A DNA stretch of 11,121 bases from CAZADH01 sp964483805 (lineage in GTDB: Bacteria > Muiribacteriota > Ozemobacteria > Ozemobacterales > Ozemobacteraceae). Position numbers and translations under genes: made by a program. Below are positions 7,609 through 11,121 of the stretch, piece by piece (position 1 is the first letter of the stretch; every line of letters begins with the position of its first letter). The notes below the pieces were generated by a model. That model was not told the origin of the DNA and ran no database searches. It saw only the letters and a list, made by a program, of their open reading frames with translations. The stretch is from contig CAZADH010000210.1 of NCBI GenBank assembly GCA_964483805.1, positions 1 to 11,121 on the forward strand, in the 5' to 3' direction.

Positions 7609-7672
7609 GGTTGACGCCACGGTTACGTTCCCGGGTTTGTCAATGGTCTGCCACCGCTCCAGGTGCGGTTTT

Positions 7673-8581
7673 ATGCGGCGTGATGCCGGCATGATCAACG
7701 TCATGTCGCTGTTGCTGCCCACCGTGGCCGGTCTCGTGGCTGGCTACGGTGGGTGGTTGGCGCATCGCGAAGGCATCTATTGGGGTTTCGGCACCGATTT
7801 CCTGGCGACGCTGTTGTTGACCGGCGTATTCTCGGCCCTGCTGCTGGGCGCCACTCAGTTGTTGGCCGTCACGGTGGCCGAGGGGCGCGCGGTCAAGGCA
7901 ATTGCCCAGTTTTTGCTCGCGACCGGGGTGGCCCTGGCCATCACCATGACCGGCGCCGTGCTGTATGCGCTGCTGCGCGACTGGTTGGTGCTCGAACAGC
8001 ACATGTCGGCGATGATGCTGCGGACTTTGTGGTGGGCGACCCTGGCGACGACATTGTCGGTGGCGCGTGCTATTTTGTATGGCACTCCGCTCGCCGGCCT
8101 CCAGGCCTTTGCCGGCTTGTTTCCGGCGCTGTTGCTCGGTGGTCTGTTGTTCGACACCCAGTTTGGTCCGCGGGAGCAGACGCTGATTGGCCTGCTGTTG
8201 CTGGGCGGTTTGGCCGGGTTGTCGTTGGGGATGACCGTCGAGTTTTGCAAGTATGCTTGGCTCGAGGAACACGGCGCCGGGCTCTGGAAGGTGCAGTTCC
8301 TGCTCGATCGTGACACCTTTTCGGTCGGTGCCAACGACCAGTGTGATTTCACCGTGCCCGACGATCTCGACATGGCGTTCGAGGTCCACGAGCGCGAGGG
8401 GTTTCACGTGTTGCAGGTGTTGCCAGAGGCGCCGATGGTAACGATCAACGGTGCCCGCGTTCGTTGCCGCACCCTGGTCGAGGGCGATGCCCTGCAGATC
8501 GGCACCCGGGTGTTCATCTACCACAACCGCTTTGCCACGGCGCGCGATGCCATGCTCGAGTCGGCCGGTGTAAATACTTGA
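7673..8581 (+). CDS. Polytopic membrane protein with C-terminal FHA-like domain
   Basis: A 302-residue protein. About six hydrophobic segments (near residues 10-28, 43-67, 80-102, 118-136, 146-163 and 170-188) are followed by a soluble C-terminal domain from about 207. That domain reads as a forkhead-associated fold: FLLDRDTFSVGANDQCDFTV (209-228), a central EVHEREGFHVLQVL, then INGARV, LVEGDALQIG (268-277) and a closing RVFIYH strand. Canonical phosphothreonine-binding residues appear lost: the GR of the first loop is GA (219-220), and no S-x-x-H follows. It may therefore be a structural or phospho-independent FHA domain. The start at 7673 is favoured by AGGTG 7 nt upstream and a basic MRR N-terminus; ATG 7643 and TTG 7637 are possible longer starts and ATG 7691 a shorter one. 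The gene lies 64 bp after the AAA+ gene on the same strand, probably co-transcribed. The FHA end is predicted to be cytosolic if the helix count is even. Confidence 0.82.
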   Translation: MRRDAGMINVMSLLLPTVAGLVAGYGGWLAHREGIYWGFGTDFLATLLLTGVFSALLLGATQLLAVTVAEGRAVKAIAQFLLATGVALAITMTGAVLYALLRDWLVLEQHMSAMMLRTLWWATLATTLSVARAILYGTPLAGLQAFAGLFPALLLGGLLFDTQFGPREQTLIGLLLLGGLAGLSLGMTVEFCKYAWLEEHGAGLWKVQFLLDRDTFSVGANDQCDFTVPDDLDMAFEVHEREGFHVLQVLPEAPMVTINGARVRCRTLVEGDALQIGTRVFIYHNRFATARDAMLESAGVNT

Positions 8582-8621
8582 TATTTATAACGTGGCTGGG
8601 TGCCCTTGAAAGATGGGGCCG

Positions 8622-9689
8622 CTATCGTGCGGGTGACGGCAGGCGCTCGCAGGCGGCAACCACGGTTGCTGCCGTGACCGTGGTCCAGCACGGCTGATGG
8701 GAACACGCGCGACAGCGGCCGTCGCACCGTTCGGGGTGATCCGGCTTCACGATCTGGGCCGCGTTGCCATACGGACCCCAGCGGGTCGGGGTCATCGCCG
8801 CCACCGGCGGAAAGACGGCCACCGTCGGGCAGCCAACGGCGGCGGCGAGGTGCAGCGGGCCGGTCGAGCCGCCGATGAACGCGCGGGCGCAACCGAGCAA
8901 TGCTGCGTATTTACGTAGATCGCCGTCACTGCGCGGCAGGCGGCTGAAGCCTGCTTGCGTGCGCAGACCGCTGAATGCCGGCTCGAGATGGTCTTCGCCC
9001 GGCCCGAGCGACAATGCGACAGGAATGCCGCGGGCTTGCAGGGCCGCCGCCACGTCGGCGTAAACCGCCGGCGGCAGGTTGAGGGCAGAACCGCCGCCGC
9101 CGGGGTGGACGACGACGGGGGCACCATGGTCGAAGAGTTGCGTGATCTTGGCGTGCGCGGCCTGTCGCAGTTCGGGAGGCAACTCGAGGCGCGGTGCCAC
9201 GTAGGTTGATGGCCCGGTGGCCGGGTGCGTCGAGGTTTGCGCGGGGCCGGCGTCGAGCAGGGCCAGGGCGAGGTCCTGGTTGTACTCGGTCTCGTGCTTC
9301 ACATTCTGGGAGCGGTTTTGCGCGATGCGATCGGTGAGGGTGAACTGCCAGATGTTGCTTGCGCGGCCGAGGCGCCGCGGGATGCCCGCCAGCATGGCCG
9401 CCAACAGCGCGCGACCGCTCGGATGCACGAGCACGATCGCGTCGGCGCCGACGGCGCGAAAAATCCGCGCCAGCGCCGGAATGGAGCGGGGTCTGCCGCC
9501 GGGATCGTCGCAGAGGACAGCGTCGACATCGCTTTGCCCGTGCAGGAGCGAGCGCGTGAGTGTGCGCACGTGGCCGACCAACCGTGCGGTCGGCAGCAAC
9601 CGGCGCAGTTGTGTAAATACAGGAAGGGTCAAGACCACATCACCGATCTTGTCGGTGCGCGAGACGATGATCGTGCGGGGGGCGGTCAT
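8622..9689 (-). CDS. GT9-family glycosyltransferase (heptosyltransferase-like)
   Basis: A 355-residue ADP-heptose:LPS heptosyltransferase-type enzyme with two Rossmann domains (GT-B). The N-terminal motif DKIGDVVLTLPVF (13-25) contains the conserved catalytic Asp17. The C-terminal domain has VVVHPGGGGSALNLP (192-206), the ADP-heptose-binding block IGGSTGPLHLAAAVG (272-286), and PTRWGPYG (301-308). A C-x3-C-x2-C-x4-C cluster at 322-334 is of the kind common near the end of these proteins. HPGGGGSALNLP differs slightly from the usual HPGSGGSxxxW. It starts at ATG 9689, sharing ATGA with the waaF stop, so translation is coupled; no separate ribosome binding site is seen. The enzyme would add a sugar, probably heptose, to the LPS core at the cytoplasmic face of the inner membrane. 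Acceptor and order of transfer are unknown. It converges on the FHA gene with a 40-bp gap that shows no clear terminator. Confidence 0.92.
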   Translation of the reverse strand: MTAPRTIIVSRTDKIGDVVLTLPVFTQLRRLLPTARLVGHVRTLTRSLLHGQSDVDAVLCDDPGGRPRSIPALARIFRAVGADAIVLVHPSGRALLAAMLAGIPRRLGRASNIWQFTLTDRIAQNRSQNVKHETEYNQDLALALLDAGPAQTSTHPATGPSTYVAPRLELPPELRQAAHAKITQLFDHGAPVVVHPGGGGSALNLPPAVYADVAAALQARGIPVALSLGPGEDHLEPAFSGLRTQAGFSRLPRSDGDLRKYAALLGCARAFIGGSTGPLHLAAAVGCPTVAVFPPVAAMTPTRWGPYGNAAQIVKPDHPERCDGRCRACSHQPCWTTVTAATVVAACERLPSPAR

Positions 9690-10861
9690 GCGTCGGCGCG
9701 CAGTGCCGCGCGGCAGGCAGCCAGAACGGGTTCGACCGGTAGCGTGGCCAGGCAGCCCTGGTTGCCTCTGGCGCAGACGCGCGCGCGACAGGGAGGTGAG
9801 CAGCGGTCGGGGGCGAGCACGAGACGGGCGGTGTCGCCCAGCGGACCGGTGCGTGTCGGATCGGTTGGGCCGATGGGGGTCACCACCGGGCGACCCAGCG
9901 CCGCGGCCAGGTGCATGGTGCCCGAGTCGTTGGCGACGACCAGGGCCGCGTCGGCGAGCAGGCGGACCAGTTGCGGCAGTGAGGTGCGGCCGGTCAGATC
10001 GTGAACGCGCGTGTCGGTAACGGCGCGAACCGCCGTCAGCGGTTGGTCCGCGGTCGCCGCTGGCTGCAGGCCCGATCGGGTGGCGGCGGCAACCTGCCGC
10101 CCGAGTTCGACCTCGGTGTTGCCTCCGGTGACGAGAACGGCAAGACCGTGCTCGCGGGCGAGTTGCGCCCCGATGGCCGCAAATCCCGCGGTCGGCCACC
10201 GCTTGCCCGCGCCGAAGGCGGCTCCGGGAGCCAATACGATGTATGGCATGTTTCTTTGGTTCGGCAGGAGCGACGCAAGGTCGGCGAAGTTGTCGGGTAT
10301 CGTCAGTCGAGGCGGGGGTGCCGGCCGGTCGGGGGGCATGCGACCATCGCTCGAGCCGTCGGTGGTTCGGTGGGGGCCTGGTGCTGCTGCCTCTGACGCG
10401 GGACCACGTCGATCCGGCGCAGAAGTCGTCCAGGGTCGCAGCAAATGTAAATACAAATGACTCTCGTGCCAGGCCGTGATCTCGTTTGGCAGAGAGACGG
10501 GTTCGGTCAACCACGGCGTGCGCCATTGCGTGACGAAGCCGCGACGGCGGCGACTCCGGCAGAACCAGGCCACGACCGCGGCGCGAAGAGACTGGGGGAG
10601 GATGGCGACGCGGTCGTAGTGAAATCGCCGGATTGGTGCGGTTTCTCGCCAGGTTGTCAGCCAGCCACGGTCGCTGGCAACGGGCCAGATCTGGTCGACC
10701 TGCGGCAACAGGCGGTAGATCGGGCCGAGATGCGGGCGGGTGACCACATCGACGACGCCTCGGGCCGATGTGGCGGCCAGGGCGGCCAACGCCGGCAACG
10801 ACATCACCACGTCGCCGAGCCAGTTGAGACCGATGACGAGGGTGCGCTCTCGTTCAGTCAT
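9686..10861 (-). CDS. waaF: Lipopolysaccharide heptosyltransferase II-like (WaaF)
   Basis: A 391-residue GT9 enzyme matching WaaF, which adds the second L-glycero-D-manno-heptose of the LPS inner core. Motifs: GLNWLGDVVMSLPAL (11-25) with catalytic Asp17, the donor-site strand APGAAFGAGKRWP (211-223), DLTGRTSL (288-295), NDSGTMHLAAALGRPVV (311-327), GPTDPTRTGP (331-340), and the WaaF-type cysteine cluster C354, C358, C363, C370. It is about 40 residues longer than the usual ~350. The excess is a Pro/Arg/Asp-rich, low-complexity segment (about 145-187) at the inter-domain linker. The ATG at 10861 places the first motif at the normal distance from the N-terminus. No Shine-Dalgarno is seen, but the upstream reading frame stops only 30 bp earlier, so reinitiation is plausible. 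It overlaps the next GT9 gene by 4 bp. Confidence 0.93.
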   Translation of the reverse strand: MTERERTLVIGLNWLGDVVMSLPALAALAATSARGVVDVVTRPHLGPIYRLLPQVDQIWPVASDRGWLTTWRETAPIRRFHYDRVAILPQSLRAAVVAWFCRSRRRRGFVTQWRTPWLTEPVSLPNEITAWHESHLYLHLLRPWTTSAPDRRGPASEAAAPGPHRTTDGSSDGRMPPDRPAPPPRLTIPDNFADLASLLPNQRNMPYIVLAPGAAFGAGKRWPTAGFAAIGAQLAREHGLAVLVTGGNTEVELGRQVAAATRSGLQPAATADQPLTAVRAVTDTRVHDLTGRTSLPQLVRLLADAALVVANDSGTMHLAAALGRPVVTPIGPTDPTRTGPLGDTARLVLAPDRCSPPCRARVCARGNQGCLATLPVEPVLAACRAALRADA

Positions 10862-10891
10862 GCAGGCGCGTTGCCGAACCGGGGCATGGCC

Positions 10892-11121
10892 TCACCACGG
10901 TAGCGTGCGGCTGCGGGCCAGATGCTGACGGACCTGCTCTGCGGCCGCATCCCAGTCGAGATCGTGGCACGCCCACGGGTCGTTTGCACTGCCCGAAACT
11001 GCGTTTCGGGCCGCCTGCTCGGCTCGTTGCGCGCCTGCCCCCCTGCGCGCATCGTGCGCGGGCGGGATGCCGGCATCGGTCTCAATGGGGCAGGTGTGGC
11101 GGGCGCCGTGCAGATGGCACG
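10892..11121 (-). CDS. C-terminal fragment of an unrecognised protein in the LPS operon
   Basis: An open frame enters from the right window edge and ends at TGA 10894-10892, giving 75 residues. It begins CHLHGARHTCPIETDAGIPP, continues through an Ala/Arg-rich middle, and ends in an amphipathic helix-like segment DLDWDAAAEQVRQHLARS. Two Cys and three His cluster at the visible start, and one more Cys-His pair (WACHDLDW) follows, so metal binding is conceivable but unproven. The final helix resembles the C-terminal helix of some glycosyltransferases; that is only an impression. The stop is 30 bp before waaF on the same strand, so it is probably the upstream gene of the LPS-core operon. A second open frame runs over the same DNA, so the choice of frame rests on residue composition and the sensible stop position. 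Confidence 0.55.
   Translation of the reverse strand, partial: CHLHGARHTCPIETDAGIPPAHDARRGAGAQRAEQAARNAVSGSANDPWACHDLDWDAAAEQVRQHLARSRTLPW
10991..11011. repeat. Perfect 9-bp inverted repeat with 3-nt loop
   Basis: GCCCGAAAC (10991-10999) and GTTTCGGGC (11003-11011) pair perfectly around TGC. It lies inside the partial minus-strand reading frame and has no U-tract on either side, so it does not look like a terminator. Confidence 0.8.

Noticed and set aside
6052..7722. Long minus-strand open frame antisense to the ATPase gene
   Set aside because: The plus-strand product has all AAA+ motifs; the minus frame also runs across the N gap and shows no domain.
8582..8621. Shared bidirectional terminator between the FHA gene and the GT9 gene
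   Set aside because: The 40-bp gap has an AT-rich patch but no stem of useful length.
9690..10526. Extension of the second GT9 protein upstream of ATG 9689
   Set aside because: It is an out-of-frame Arg/Pro-rich reading of waaF; the catalytic motif near the N-terminus and the ATGA overlap fix the start at 9689.
10858..11121. Alternative minus-strand frame over the right edge ending in ATGA overlap with waaF
   Set aside because: The overlap is attractive, but the translation is Arg/Pro/Ser-rich without order. The frame ending at 10892 has a more protein-like composition and a clean helical C-terminus. The choice remains uncertain.

Overview
This is a GC-rich (roughly 60-65% by eye), gene-dense stretch from a Gram-negative bacterium. 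Two GT9-family heptosyltransferases, one of them clearly WaaF-like, indicate lipopolysaccharide with a heptose-containing core. RlmM-like methyltransferase, MoxR/DUF58, FHA and M48-TerB genes fit a proteobacterial or deltaproteobacterial-type lineage (Myxococcota/Desulfobacterota-like), but the phylum is inference only. A run of 10 Ns inside a gene marks a scaffold join, so this is a draft or metagenome assembly.

Layout. Positions 1-1717 (minus strand) hold a moxR - DUF58 pair with overlapping genes; the DUF58 gene runs off the left edge. Positions 1808-2203 (plus) keep only the C-terminal half of a PIG-L/LmbE deacetylase, a probable gene remnant. Positions 2220-2831 (minus) encode a MobA/MocA-like nucleotidyltransferase. 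Positions 2975-3424 (plus) encode a small membrane-anchored or exported protein of unknown function with a GTG start. Positions 3444-4589 (minus) encode an RlmM-like rRNA 2'-O-methyltransferase.

Positions 4740-8581 (plus) form the least conventional part. First comes a soluble M48 metallopeptidase with a Lys-rich N-terminus and a TerB-like C-terminus, closed by a good intrinsic terminator. A separate sigma70-type promoter then precedes an AAA+ ATPase with an N-terminal winged-helix-like region, followed 64 bp later by a polytopic membrane protein ending in a degenerate FHA domain. The ATPase and the FHA protein probably form one transcription unit; how they work together is unknown.

Positions 8622-11121 (minus) are an LPS-core operon: a C-terminal fragment of an unrecognised protein, then waaF, then a second GT9 glycosyltransferase that overlaps waaF by 4 bp.

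Regulation. Four likely promoters share an extended -10 form (TGnTAnnnT), and those of moxR and rlmM share a 16-bp block with a single mismatch. rlmM, and less certainly the MobA-like gene, look leaderless. No tRNA, rRNA, CRISPR array, insertion sequence or phage gene was seen. No gene-free stretch exceeds about 210 bp.
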